Below, piece by piece: positions 1 through 9,781 of a stretch of DNA of 15,854 nt. Position 1 is the stretch's first letter; every line of letters starts with the position of its first letter. The notes under the pieces were generated by a model, which had not been told where the DNA came from, made no database searches, and worked only from the letters and a program-made list of their open reading frames with translations. The DNA is from Oehlia diaphana (taxonomy: Eukaryota; Glomeromycota; Glomeromycetes; Glomerales; Glomeraceae), in NCBI GenBank assembly GCA_003833135.1, contig QZLH01001593.1:1-15854 (forward strand), written 5' to 3'. Both the position numbers and the translations under genes were made by a program.

Positions 1-18
1 CAGTGACTAATAGTTTAG

Positions 19-100
19 ATATCGGGTACCCGATATGTAAAAATACCCGATATTTATCCGATTAGCCACCGATATATAGGTACCCGATATGTACCCGATA
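19..100. repeat. Cluster of TACCCGATAT repeats with an 18-bp palindrome
   Basis: Bases 19-36 form a perfect 18-bp palindrome, ATATCGGGTACCCGATAT. The half-motif TACCCGATA(T) recurs at 27, 44, 81 and 92. The cluster ends just before the left arm of the large inverted repeat and has no counterpart beyond the right arm, so it is probably the edge of a different element, cut by the window start. No function can be assigned. Confidence 0.6.
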
Positions 101-116
101 GAATTGATTTTGACCA

Positions 117-1490
117 GTGATGATAATTTTATCTAATCATGCTTGACATTTTTATCCGTCTGTGCTTTATATTTTTATTTATCTATGCTTGATATTTTTG
201 TCTATCTGTGCTTGATGTTTTGTTCAACTGTGTTTGATTTAATCCAACTATACTCGATAATTTTATCTTTGTCAAAAATTAGTTTCTTTATCAGTACAGG
301 ATTGATATTTTGTCAGTCACATGTTTTTTAAGTTTAGCATAGTTTTTACATGAAAATTTTTTTTATTTTATTGGCCTTTTTTTAAAAAACAATTTTTGTA
401 GAGAATGTTTATTTTCAATATAGGTAAAAGCTTTTTTTCATAAAATTCTTTTGGAATTTTTTTTTTAATAAAAAGACTTTTTTTTTTGATAAAAAATTTG
501 CTAGAGAATTTTTTTATTGATAGGGACATTTCTGAGTTTTTTTTCGATAGATAATTTCATTAAAAATTTAAATTTCATTGAATTTTTTTTAATAAGATTT
601 TTTTTTTTTTTTGACATAAACTTAATTTGTTGGAACATTATTTTTTAACAGGATTTTTTTTTTTTGATAGAGAATTCGTTGAGAATTTTTTTATTTATTT
701 TTTTTTTTTGTAGAAAATTCATTGGAGAATTTTTTTAGTAGGAAAGATTTTTTTGATAAAAATAATTTTTCAGAAATTTTTTTAACAAATGAGATTTTTT
801 TTGATAAAAATATTTTATTAGAAATTTTTTTACAAATGAGATTTTTTTTGATAGAAAATTACTTAAGAATTTTTTTTTAATAGGAGGGAGTTTTCTTTGA
901 TAAAGAATTTCTTTTTGAAAATTTTTTTAATAGTAGATGAAAGTATTTTTTGACAGAGAATTTATTAGAGAATTTTTTTTTAATAGGGGGATTGTTTTTG
1001 ATAGAGGATTTTATTAAAGAATTTTTCTTTAATAGGAAGATAAATAATTTTGCTGAGAATCTTTTTTTTGATATAAATTTCATCATAGAATTTTTTTTTA
1101 ATAGGTTAAGATTTTTTTTTTTGATATAGAATTTTGGTAAAGAATTTTTTTTTTTTGATAGAAATTCATTTGAGAATTTTTTTAATAGGTAAGAATTCTT
1201 TGAATTTATTTTTAATAGGGAAAATATGTTTTTTGATGAAAAATTTTCATTAGAAATTTTTCTTAATCAGGGATATTTTTTTTGATTGAGAATTTCATTA
1301 GAGAATTATTGGTTAAAAAGTTTTTTTATTTTTTTGATGGAGAATTTTGTTAGAAATTTCAATAGAAAATTTTATTGAAAATAATTTTTTTTTAATAAGG
1401 GTATCGAGAATTTTGACTTGTAAATTTTTTTTTTTTAATAATTATCATTAGAGACCTTTTATTTATAAATTATAATAATATTAAATTACA
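117..1490 (+). repeat. Left (T-rich) arm of a giant foldback-like inverted repeat
   Basis: This arm is an imperfect reverse complement of roughly 2580-4010. Landmarks pair in the same order along the whole length: the outer GCTTGACATTTTTATCCGTC at 137-156, a TTTAGCATAGTTTT block near 334-347, ATTGGCCTTTTTTT near 370, GATAGGGACATTTCTGAG near 519, and GATGGAGAATTTTGTTAG near 1336. Its outer 200 bp are degenerate tandem copies of a GCTTGATATTTTTATCTATCTGT-like unit. From about 340 inwards it is a degenerate minisatellite of TTTTTTGATAGAGAATTT-type units some 35-45 bp long. It has no coding potential; the short open frame at 143-331 is repeat sequence. The colinearity of the landmarks argues for one inverted duplication and against two independent satellites. 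Confidence 0.85.
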
Positions 1491-1954
1491 TTAATAAGAT
1501 TAAGATAAAATTAAAAAAAACTATGATAGAATTCTAAATAGCATAGTAATTAAGCAAATTTTATGTACTAGTAAAGCTCCATATGAGCCAAGCTATACTT
1601 AATAAATTGGCTTGATGCTTAACAAGCTGGCTCAAAAAAGCTTGAGCTGGCTCGCCTACAAAGTAATAAAATAAAAATTAATCATTAGTATTTTTTTTTT
1701 TTTTTTTTTTTTTTTTTGTTTTATTTAATAATTTTCTTTGGTATTTTTTGTTTCCATTTTTAACTTTAATTTTTAGCATTTTTTTTTAATTTTATAAAAA
1801 TTTTTTTAACAAATTTTTTATTATATAATCATATAATATTCATATATAACATAAAAAGTTTTTAAAATAATAAAAAAAATATATAGCAGAAATTTGTTTG
1901 AAGTGTTTTTCTTTTTATCATTAATAATATTAAATAATTGGCTATCTTAAATAC
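1491..1954. other. Non-coding spacer of the inverted repeat, first half
   Basis: No gene is visible. The stretch contains a small AGCT/GGCTC-rich patch at about 1577-1655 (GAGCCAAGC, GGCTTGATGCTTAACAAGC, AGCTTGAGCTGGCTC) that partly folds on itself, and a run of 27 T at 1691-1717. The rest is plain AT-rich sequence. Confidence 0.5.
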
Positions 1955-2578
1955 TTGCTAAACGTCGCCTAGGCAATCATCGCCTGGATTTTTTTTCAAA
2001 TATGTCATATGATGTATCTAATTTTAGATTGGTTATTATTGCAAAAGATATTTTCTAAAAAATTTTTTGCAAACATATTTATTCAAAAATAATTAAATTT
2101 TATTTGCAAATATTAAAACTTAAGTCACATATTTACGATTTTAAAGAAAAAAATCACCATATTTATTTTTATTGAAGTGTACAAATAAAAGAAACAATAA
2201 CAATAAATAAAAAAGATAAATAAATTACAATGATCAAGGAAAAAGATGTTAATAAAAAAATGAAATAACAATGGAGTAATGGAAAGTAATAAAAGATGAA
2301 AGGGAGTAAAAAAGAGTAATGAGAAGTGATAGGAAACAAAAAAGAGAAACAGGACATGATAAGAGATGAAAGGAGTGATGGGAGACGAAAAGAAGTGATA
2401 GGAGACGAAGAGGAGTGATCATGGGAGATAAAAAGAAGTAATAGGAGACCAAAAAAAGGATGAGAAATGAAAAGAAATGATGGGAGACAAAAAGAAGTGA
2501 TGGATGACGAAAAGGAGTGATGGGAAATGAAAAGGAGTGATGGGAGATGAAAAGAAGTGATGGGAAGATGAAGAAGAG
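1955..2578 (+). repeat. Dispersed purine-rich repeat family, copy 1
   Basis: This segment aligns with the element at 10464-11354. Both begin TTGCTAAAC followed by a TCGCCTRGG...TCGCCTGG block. They share a middle block containing GAAGYGTACAAATAAAAG-like sequence and TTACAATGATCAAG, and then a degenerate minisatellite of GATGGGAGATGAAAAGGAGT units (about 2230-2578). Compared with copy 2 it lacks about 330 bp in the middle and lacks the right-hand terminal GTTTAGCAATTCC, so it looks internally deleted and truncated. The long minus-strand open frames here (2169-2631) are low-complexity Ser/Phe/Leu readings of the purine repeat, not genes. Confidence 0.8.
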
Positions 2579-4010
2579 TAAAAATTTATTAAATTGTAAA
2601 ATTTATAAAAAATTTTCCAATAAATTTTCAATCAATTTTTATAAAAGAAAAGATCTCTAATGAAATACTTTATTAAAAAAAAAATTTTAAGCCAAAATTC
2701 TCAATGTACTTATTAAAAAAAACTATTTTCAATAAAATTTTCTATTAAGATTTCTAAACAAATTTTCCATCAAAAAAATAAAAAATTTTTCTACAAACTA
2801 TTCTCTAATGAAATTCTCAATCAAAAAAATATCCCTGATTAAAGAAAAATACAAAGATTTTTACTACCACTTATTAAAAAAAATTCTCAAAAGAATTTCT
2901 ATATCAAAAAAAAAAACTTCTCTCCTATAAAAAAGAAAAATTCTTTATCGAAAATTCTCTATTAAAAAAAAAATCTTCCCTGTTAAAAAAATTTATACTA
3001 ATGAAATGAATCTATCAAAAAAAAAAAATAATAATAATCTTATCTATTAAAAAAAAAAAATTCTATGAAATTTCTATCAAAAAAAAAAAATATCTCAGTG
3101 AAATCTATTAAAGAAAAATTCTTTAATGAAATTCTCTATCAAAAATAATACCCCTATTAAAAAAAAATTCTCTAATAAAATTCTCCGTCAAAAAACACCT
3201 TCACCTATTAAAAAATTCCCAAAAGAATTTTTTATCAAGGAAAACTCCCTCCTATTAAAAAAAATTTTTAACTATCAAAAAAAATCTCACTTGTTAAAAA
3301 AATTTTCTAACAAAATTATTTACAAAAAAAAAAAAATCTCTCCTGTTAAAAAAACTGTTCTAATAAATTAAGTATATGTCAAAAAAAAAATCTTATTAAA
3401 AAAAATTCTCCAATGAAATTTCTATCAAATAAAAGTTTTTAATGAAATTATCCATCAAAAAAAAAAACTCTGAAATGTCCTATCAATGAAAAAATTTTCT
3501 AACGAAATTTTTTATCAAAAAAAAATCTTCTTATTAAAAACATTCCCAAAGAAATTCTATCAAACAAAGCCTTTGCCTATATTAAAAATAAAAATTCTCT
3601 ACAAAATTTGTTTATAATAAAAAAGCCAATAAAAAAAAAAAAAAAAAATTTTTAAAACTACGCTAAACTTAATATATGAATGATAAAATATCAACCCTGT
3701 GCTGACAAAGAAACTAATTTTTTGACAAAGATAAAATTATTGAGTATAGTTGGATTAAATCAAACACAGTTGGACAAAAACATCAAGCACAGACGCAAAT
3801 GTATCATTCTTATACGTGTATGATATACTATCTTATACGACCTATATTGTGTAACATATACGTCATATAAGAACATAGCACCTAATCGTATAAGAATGAT
3901 ACATTTGCAGCACAGACGGACAAAAATATCAAGCACAGATGGATAAAAACATAAAGCACAGACGGATAAAAATGTCAAGCATGGTCAGATAAAATCATCA
4001 AGTATGTACA
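2579..4010 (-). repeat. Right (A-rich) arm of the giant inverted repeat
   Basis: This is the reverse complement partner of 117-1490. The inner part (about 2630-3640) is a minisatellite of AAAAATTCTCTAATGAAATT and CTATCAAAAAA units. The outer part (3660-4010) holds the TTTGACAAAGATAAAATTAT, TTGGATTAAATCAAACACAG and ATCAAGCACAGAYGGATAAA segments that pair with 137-320. A separate 114-bp element interrupts it at 3795. The open frame at 3126-3371 is a Lys/Asn reading of the A-rich units. Homology to the left arm stops near 4010, where the left arm meets the TACCCGATAT cluster. Confidence 0.85.
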
Positions 4011-4286
4011 AATAAAATCATCAAGCACGTACAGATAAAATATCAAGCACGTAATAGATAAATATCAAGCATGAACAGATAAAAATATCAAGTATATACA
4101 GATAAACATCAAGCATGGGACAGATGAATATCAAGCAGATAAAAATATCGGATAAATATCAAGCATGTGACAGATAAACATCAAGTATAAACGGGTAAAA
4201 TGTCAGTTATGAAGTGACATTTTGTCTAACTATGCTTGATTTTTTATCGCATAATGTCTGATAATTTTGTCCAACTTGGCTTGCCA
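3706..4286 (+). repeat. Tandem segmental duplication, copy A
   Basis: Copy A runs from CAAAGAAACTAATTT to TTGGCTTGCCA and is repeated directly at 4291-4860. The order within it is the TTTGACAAAG/GGATTAAATC lead-in, then an array of degenerate units near 23 bp (GATAAAAATATCAAGCACGTACA type), then a closing block containing GTGACATTTTGTCTA and TGTCTGATAATTTTGTCC. The closing block has a 9-bp perfect hairpin, AAAATGTCA at 4197-4205 with TGACATTTT at 4215-4223. Only copy A carries the 114-bp insertion. Confidence 0.8.
3795..3908. mobile_element. 114-bp MITE-like element with 22-bp perfect TIRs and 9-bp target duplication
   Basis: The element begins GCAAATGTATCATTCTTATA and ends with the exact reverse complement; the inverted repeats are 22 bp and perfect. 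It is flanked on both sides by AGCACAGAC (3786-3794 and 3909-3917), consistent with a 9-bp target site duplication. The corresponding places in copy B and in the left arm have a single AGYAYAGAY and no insert, giving two related empty sites inside the window. It is non-coding, so it would have been moved in trans. A 9-bp duplication fits Mutator-like transposases (8-11 bp), but no transposase is present to test this. Confidence 0.85.
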
Positions 4287-4290
4287 TAAA

Positions 4291-4860
4291 CAAAGAAACT
4301 AATTTTGACAAAGATAAAATTATCAAGTATAGTTGGATCAAATCAAACACAGTTGGATAAAAACATCAAGTATAGACAGATAAAAATATCAAGCACAGAT
4401 GGATAAAACATAAAGCATAGACGGATAAAAATGTCAAGCATGGTCAGATAAAATCATCAAGCACGTACAGATAAATATCAGATAAAAAATCAAGCACGTA
4501 CAGATAAACATCAAGTATGAACAGATAAAAATATCAAGCATGTACAGATAAAACATCAAGCACATGATAAAGCACGTACAGATAAAACATCAAGCACATG
4601 ATAAAGCACGTACAGATAAACATTAAGCACATACAGATAAAACATCAAGCATGTACGAATAAAACATCAAGCACATGATAGATAAACATCAAGCATGAAC
4701 AGATAAAAATTTCAAGTACGTACAGATAAATATCAAGCACGAGACAGATGAAAATCAAGCATAAACAGGTAAAATATCAGACACGGGGTGACATTTTGTC
4801 TAGCAATGCTTGATTTTTTATGGCACAATGTCTGATAATTTTGTCCAACTTGGCTTGGCA
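4291..4860 (+). repeat. Tandem segmental duplication, copy B
   Basis: Direct repeat of 3706-4286 without the 114-bp insert and with more minisatellite units. Bases 4546-4579 and 4580-4613 are two identical 34-bp units starting AGATAAAACATCAAGCACAT, the freshest expansion in the array. The closing block at about 4770-4860 matches 4196-4286 with scattered substitutions. The minus-strand frame at 4733-4987 runs out of the repeat into unrelated sequence and is not gene-like. Confidence 0.75.
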
Positions 4861-5611
4861 TACGTGTAATGCTGAAATATATTACACCAGATCTTAAAAT
4901 AGCCGAATTAACGTAATACATAAATAATGTGTTTCCTGATAATCTCAGCTTCTGTCGCACTGGAATTGATATAACAGAATTCTTCATTACTCGAAACTTC
5001 TATCAAGTATTATCATTCAATTCCTGTTAATCTCAAACCTTTTTTTATCATTTTGCGAAAACTGACCGAATATGTGTGCCATATGTATTTATTATTAGAA
5101 CTTATTAAGCTCATTTTATAAACATAAAGAAACAAGATAGTTAATCCTAAAATCTTCTCAAACATAAATAAATAATTAAAATTTTACATGTAGTATAAAA
5201 TTGATTGGTTACATGAATTAATTCCTATTTTATCCTGCATAATAAAATAAGGATGAGATACAAAAAAAAAAAAAAAAATATTTTTTTCTATTGTTATCTG
5301 CTGTCGCAAAATTTTGTACCAAATCACAAATATTAATTTGTCCAATAAATTTGCTTGTTGTACATATTTTATTATACTTAATATAAATGGTAAAATTTAA
5401 TAAAATAATAAATTTTATAAACTCGTCACAGTCGTCAGTTTTTTATAAAAGGCGTGAAAAAAAAATATTTTTCGTAAATAAAAATTTATTCATTTAAGGC
5501 CAAGTAAATAAAATTATTCATTTTTCATGATCGAGCGGGTCATGTAAATGTTACAAAAAGATAATAAAATTTATTTTATTTAGTCATGTGATTTTGGGTT
5601 TGAGTGTTTGA
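4861..5611. other. Non-coding stretch upstream of the channel pseudogene
   Basis: I see no gene. The stretch has a short inverted pair, GGAATTGA near 4962 and TCAATTCC near 5017, and two similar CCTGATAATCTCA/CCTGTTAATCTCA motifs near 4935 and 5023. Poly-A at about 5262-5278 is followed by poly-T. The remainder is AT-rich and unremarkable. Confidence 0.4.
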
Positions 5612-5686
5612 CCAATCATAATCATAAAAAAATAAAATTTTTTTTCCACCCGGTAACCCAGGCAAAAAATTTATTAATCAACCAAT
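5612..5686 (+). promoter_or_regulatory. Two CCAATCAT boxes upstream of the channel gene
   Basis: CCAATCAT occurs at 5612-5619 and 5682-5689, 70 bp apart, 118-192 bp before the proposed ATG at 5804. CCAAT boxes at this distance are usual for fungal promoters bound by the HAP/NF-Y complex. Between them lies ACCCGGTAACCCAGG. Only position and motif support this; the driven gene is now broken. Confidence 0.35.
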
Positions 5687-5824
5687 CATCTTCTAGGAAT
5701 CGGCTAAATTTTTTTGAAAAATAAATTTTTTTTCCGGGCGGCCGGGTCAAATTTAGCAATTTTTTTTTATGAGAAACAAATAATTTTATTTCTTTGGCCT
5801 AATATGGATTTAGCAATAGAAATT

Positions 5825-5860
5825 TCAGAAATATCAGAAACATCAGAAACATCAGAAATA
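5825..5860 (+). repeat. 9-bp coding microsatellite (Ser-Glu-Ile/Thr)
   Basis: Four tandem copies of TCAGAAAYA encode SEI, SET, SET, SEI. A further TCAGAAACA sits at 6279, directly after the 415-bp insertion, so the element landed inside this microsatellite. Joining 5860 to 6278 leaves one surplus A and puts the halves out of frame. Confidence 0.75.
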
Positions 5861-6275
5861 TATATGAAGTCAAAATTAAAGACCAAAAGTAGAAATATTT
5901 CGACTTGGGAAGGTCAAAAATCGAAATTAAAGTCGAAATGGTCGAAATTACATTATAGTCATGTGATTTTTATAATTATAATTTAATATAAAATTTTAAA
6001 CGTGAATAACTCCGTCAATATTGATGCTACAGATACGAAATACATATCATTGGAATCCTCTCGATGAGTTGAATCCAACCGTATAAAGATCATAAAATTG
6101 AATCACTGGATGCGGAGTTCGTTAACTTTGAATTTTAATATTATTGTTTACTATAAAATCACATAACTTTGACGCAATTTTGACCATTTCAACTTTTGGA
6201 GGGGCCCAAGTCGAAATTATTTCGACCATTTCGACCATTTCGGAGGTAGAAATTAACCAATTTCGGTTTCATGTA
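5861..6275. mobile_element. 415-bp snap-back MITE flanked by TA
   Basis: The ends are TATATGAAGTC and, inverted, TACATGAAACC. The arms pair imperfectly over most of the element: ATTTCGACTTGGG at about 5896 against its complement at 6207-6220, GTCGAAATGGTCGAAAT at about 5932 against 6222-6240, and CATGTGATTTT near 5960 against AAAATCACATAA near 6157. It is flanked by TA at 5859-5860 and 6276-6277, as expected for a Tc1/mariner-type TA target, though TA is weak evidence in AT-rich DNA. It has no coding capacity. The open frame running through its left arm from 5714 is a read-through artefact. Confidence 0.75.
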
Positions 6276-6576
6276 TAATCAGAAACATTAAAAATATCAA
6301 AAACGAAGGATAATATTAAAAATCATAAGAGTTCAATTGATCAAATTTTTGTTTTTTGATATATGGATGATAATAAAGTATATGGTTTAGTTGATTATAT
6401 TGTTACTTATAGTAAAAAATATAAATCATTTCTTGGATGGTCAGTTAACACTAAAAATGATGGAACACAACAACATGACGTTTATTTTAAGGCTGATCAA
6501 ATCGACAACTTTAACTTACATTTAGACACTGTACTAAGTAAAAAAATCTTATCGTTATTTGGTTATAATAAGCATT

Positions 6577-6644
6577 GTAGGTATTTATTTTGACTCAAAG
6601 TAATTTAATTTTATGTTTAATTAATAATTTATTTGGAATTGTAG
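6577..6644 (+). other. Intron 1 of the channel pseudogene
   Basis: Donor GTAGGT, acceptor TTGTAG, 68 bp, phase 1. Splicing joins CATT to GG and continues the same reading frame into exon 2. Confidence 0.7.
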
Positions 6645-7127
6645 GGTTGATTGATTTAAGTAGTGATTGTACTAATAATGACTGATTTCTTAAACTGAAA
6701 TAGCCCGTTTTTTGTGAGAAAAATATTTACCAAATTTTTTCAAATGATGCTATTGGATTCCTTCCTAATGATTTAATTCAAGTATCAGTAAGAGATCACA
6801 AAATTTACAAGTATAGTTTAGGAGAAAGAAGTACAGTTCTTTGGGAATATTCTCAAATTTATGATGTAGAAATTCCTGAAAGTTTATATGGTCAAGTTAT
6901 TAACTTGCGTTGTACTATATATTGAACAAAATTATTTCTAATTGTTAAAGGTTGTGAAACAACAATACTTCAATTTAATTTATCGAAAAAGAATTTAGAA
7001 AGACAATACATTGCAGATTCATATTCTTCTTCAAGTATGGTAGTAATAAATACAGATCAAACGTTATTGGTATATTTTAACTGCATATTTTCAATGAAAA
7101 ATGGAATGTTAATTTCAAATAAAAATT

Positions 7128-7209
7128 GTGGGTATTACTTTTACAATACATACAATATTTCTTTGTTACTGTAGATTTTTCATATATTCTAATTATAATT
7201 TATTCGCAG
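7128..7209 (+). other. Intron 2 of the channel pseudogene
   Basis: Donor GTGGGT, acceptor TTCGCAG, 82 bp, phase 1. The long open frame that appears to start at 7128 with GTG actually starts on this donor, so its first residues are intron sequence. Splicing removes the in-frame TAG that lies within the intron when exon 2 is read straight through. Confidence 0.7.
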
Positions 7210-8898
7210 ATGGCAAGGAACTAGTTGAATTCATAACTTTGGAAAATAATTCTGAAAGATTAGTCATTAATTGTGACTCGAACGTTCATAAACTCATAGA
7301 TCCTTATCAAGCTTATGATGAAATTGATATTTCCAATGATTTTAATAAAACAAGTGTGATAACTAATTTAAACAGAAAAATTTTCATTGATAATGGTAAT
7401 GTTTGTATCAGAAATGGATTTGATGAAAATAAATTGCAACAATTATCAAATGGGAACATATATAAAAATAGTATTTATTCTTTATCTATTTTTAAAATTA
7501 TACAAAGTATGCTTAAGAAAATCATTAACCAAGCGAACATTACTAAAAAGGTTGCTGATAAGGTTGAACTTAAGAATAATGAATATTTTCTTCGTCCTAA
7601 TGATATTCATGATGAAATTTCTCTTGAACATAATAAAATCACTTCATGTTATTTTAAATTTTCTCATATACTCTCATTTAAACTATTAAATAAACAGGAT
7701 TTAGTACTAATTAATATGGAAGCAATCAAGATTATTGTATTAAATAAAAGTTTTAGAAGTAGATACTTTTGGAATAATAATGAATGGAATGATATTTATA
7801 AAAAATTCAAAAAAGATCATGGCGGTATTTACGATATTAATTTTGTTAATGAGCACTACAAGCCACTTATTGAAAAAATTTTAAAATATGAATTTGATAA
7901 TTCAAAACACTCAATACTATTACCAAATTTTATTGGGCAAAATACGGATACGGATAGTAAAAGGGAAATAGCTGAAGATTTCATAAATGATAATTTAGTA
8001 TCATCAAAATTTGGTATTGAAATGCTAAAGATAGCAATTAAAGAAAATTGCGATAGTGTTGTTCGACCAATTATTAATAATACTATCAAATCAATTAAAA
8101 ATTATTCCGTAAATAGCATGACTTTTATTAGTTTAAACTTACCAAAATTGTGTGATGATTATCCTGATTATATAATCAAATATATCTCATACACTTCTAT
8201 TATATTATCTCCTTTTTGTAATAACATTAGAAATTCAAAAAATACTTCAATTCATTCATACACAAATATTTATATTAAAAAATCACATGTGGATAAAAAT
8301 GTTTTTAAGTCTATTTCATCAATATATAAATGGTTAATTCAGCATTTAAGGATAATTTGGCATTTAAGGATAAAGGAAGAAATCCAAACAGTCAGTTTCA
8401 TTGTTCCTTTTCCTAAAATTTGTGTATACCAAGATGACTCCAAAAATAATGATCATGAAAACCAAGAGACCAAAAATGATGATACCAAATCAAAAATAAT
8501 TACATTACGAAAAAAAATGATCACAGGACTAAAAATAATCATGATGATACCAAAAAGTAATAGTATCTGGAATGAATTTTTATATAAACCAAAATCTATT
8601 CTGTTTTGTAATATAGATAGTAAACATTTTTATAATTGGTGGAATTTTGCTGCAATTATAGATTTTAAGTGGAAAACTTTTGGAAGAATTTACTATTATC
8701 TGATTTAGCTATTCTATACAATTTTCTATGTTTGTTATTCATTAGCTTCTACATTAGAACAAAAGTCTATCTCTGATTTTTATTTTAAATTACTTTTTAT
8801 AATTTCCATTATATTTGGCTCAACATTTTTAATTTTTGAAATTCAACGAATTTTATGTAATTACAAAATATATTTTAATAATGTATGGAATTTATTTG

Positions 8899-8962
8899 AT
8901 AAGAAACATTTATTTAATTGTCTTACATTTAAACGAAACTAACTTGGTTTAATCATTAATAG
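8899..8962 (+). other. Intron 3 with mutated donor (AT instead of GT)
   Basis: The acceptor is AATAG and an ACTAAC branch-like site lies at 8937-8942. Phase demands that exon 3 ends at G8898, so the intron begins ATAAGA, one G-to-A change from the ordinary GTAAGA. An AT-AC minor intron would need an AC end, and this one ends AG. Without splicing, the frame meets a stop at about 8939. Confidence 0.65.
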
Positions 8963-9295
8963 ATGTAGGGGCATATCTTTTACCCGTTATAACATCTATT
9001 GTTTGGCTTATTAACAAAAGTCAACCACTTTGGCTTATGGCATTATCTATTATATTATTGAGTTTCAACTTTTTGTTATTTTTTAGAGTGTTTGAATCGT
9101 TTGGAATTTATTTTGCTATAATTATTGGTGTTGCAAAAAAAGTTTCTCCATTTTTAGTGCTCTTATTTTTTATAGTACTTGGATATGCTCAAGCATTTTT
9201 AATTGTCCTAAGATCAAATATTACTAATGATGATAATGATAATTTGTTTAATTGGTTCCCCACTTCTCTTTTAGCAGTATATAAACTTATTACTG

Positions 9296-9373
9296 GTAAT
9301 AATTTACTTTTTATTTATAAACCAATTTTTAAATAAAAATAAAATATTTTAATAGCTTTTAATATAATTATAG
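9296..9373 (+). other. Intron 4 of the channel pseudogene
   Basis: Donor GTAATA, acceptor TTATAG, 78 bp, phase 1. It splits the pore-like stretch between KLIT and the following GDSGSL. Confidence 0.75.
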
Positions 9374-9549
9374 GTGATTCCGGATCTTTATCATCATTTA
9401 CTTATCGTGAAAATCCTACTATGACCGTTTGATTGGTTACCTTTACATTTTTCACAGTAATCTATCTTATGAATTTATTTATTGGATTACTAAACTTAGC
9501 AATTGGTGATTATAATAAAAAAGAAGAATATTTACTTCAAAAAGCAAAG

Positions 9550-9623
9550 GTAACCTTTTTTTTTTTTATATTGATGATTATATCAAATTTATTTTACTAA
9601 CTAACACTTTATTTTCTTTGAAG
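9550..9623 (+). other. Intron 5 of the channel pseudogene
   Basis: Donor GTAACC, acceptor TTTGAAG, 74 bp, phase 0, with a TACTAAC branch consensus at about 9595 and a polypyrimidine run. Confidence 0.8.
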
Positions 9624-9697
9624 ATTATTATGGAGATTGAATTATTTTATATGTCCCCATGTCAACGTAATAACAAGAAATGGTTTCCAGATTGGAT

Positions 9698-9781
9698 GTA
9701 AGTATTGGTTATACTATATATAATCTGTTAATACCGTATTAAAATTTTTTTACATTTTATTAACATAACTACTATTTTAAG
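9698..9781 (+). other. Intron 6 of the channel pseudogene
   Basis: Donor GTAAGT, acceptor TTTTAAG, 84 bp, phase 2. It joins AT to T so that the frame runs on as IYYDIP. Confidence 0.75.

Noticed and set aside
2169..2631. Three overlapping minus-strand frames of 62-70 codons
   Set aside because: Same cause as in the other copy of the purine-rich family; there is no domain, and all three frames show the same composition.
3978..4770. CRISPR-like array
   Set aside because: Units of about 23 bp are contiguous and degenerate with no unique spacers, and the setting is a eukaryotic nuclear genome.
5714..5986. 90-codon frame starting upstream of the channel exon
   Set aside because: Its in-frame ATG at 5804 better starts the Ser-Glu repeat, and after 5860 the frame runs into the 415-bp mobile element.
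7128..7209. N-terminal residues MGITFTIHTIF of the long channel frame
   Set aside because: The apparent start is GTG on a splice donor; the stretch is intron 2.
8899..8962. AT-AC minor spliceosome intron
   Set aside because: The intron ends AG and its branch site is of the ordinary type; a mutated GT donor explains it.
6357..9432. TGA read as tryptophan (code change or organellar DNA)
   Set aside because: Two stops are TAG, spliceosomal introns are present, and the neighbouring RING-CH gene uses ordinary codons. Decay is the simpler reading.
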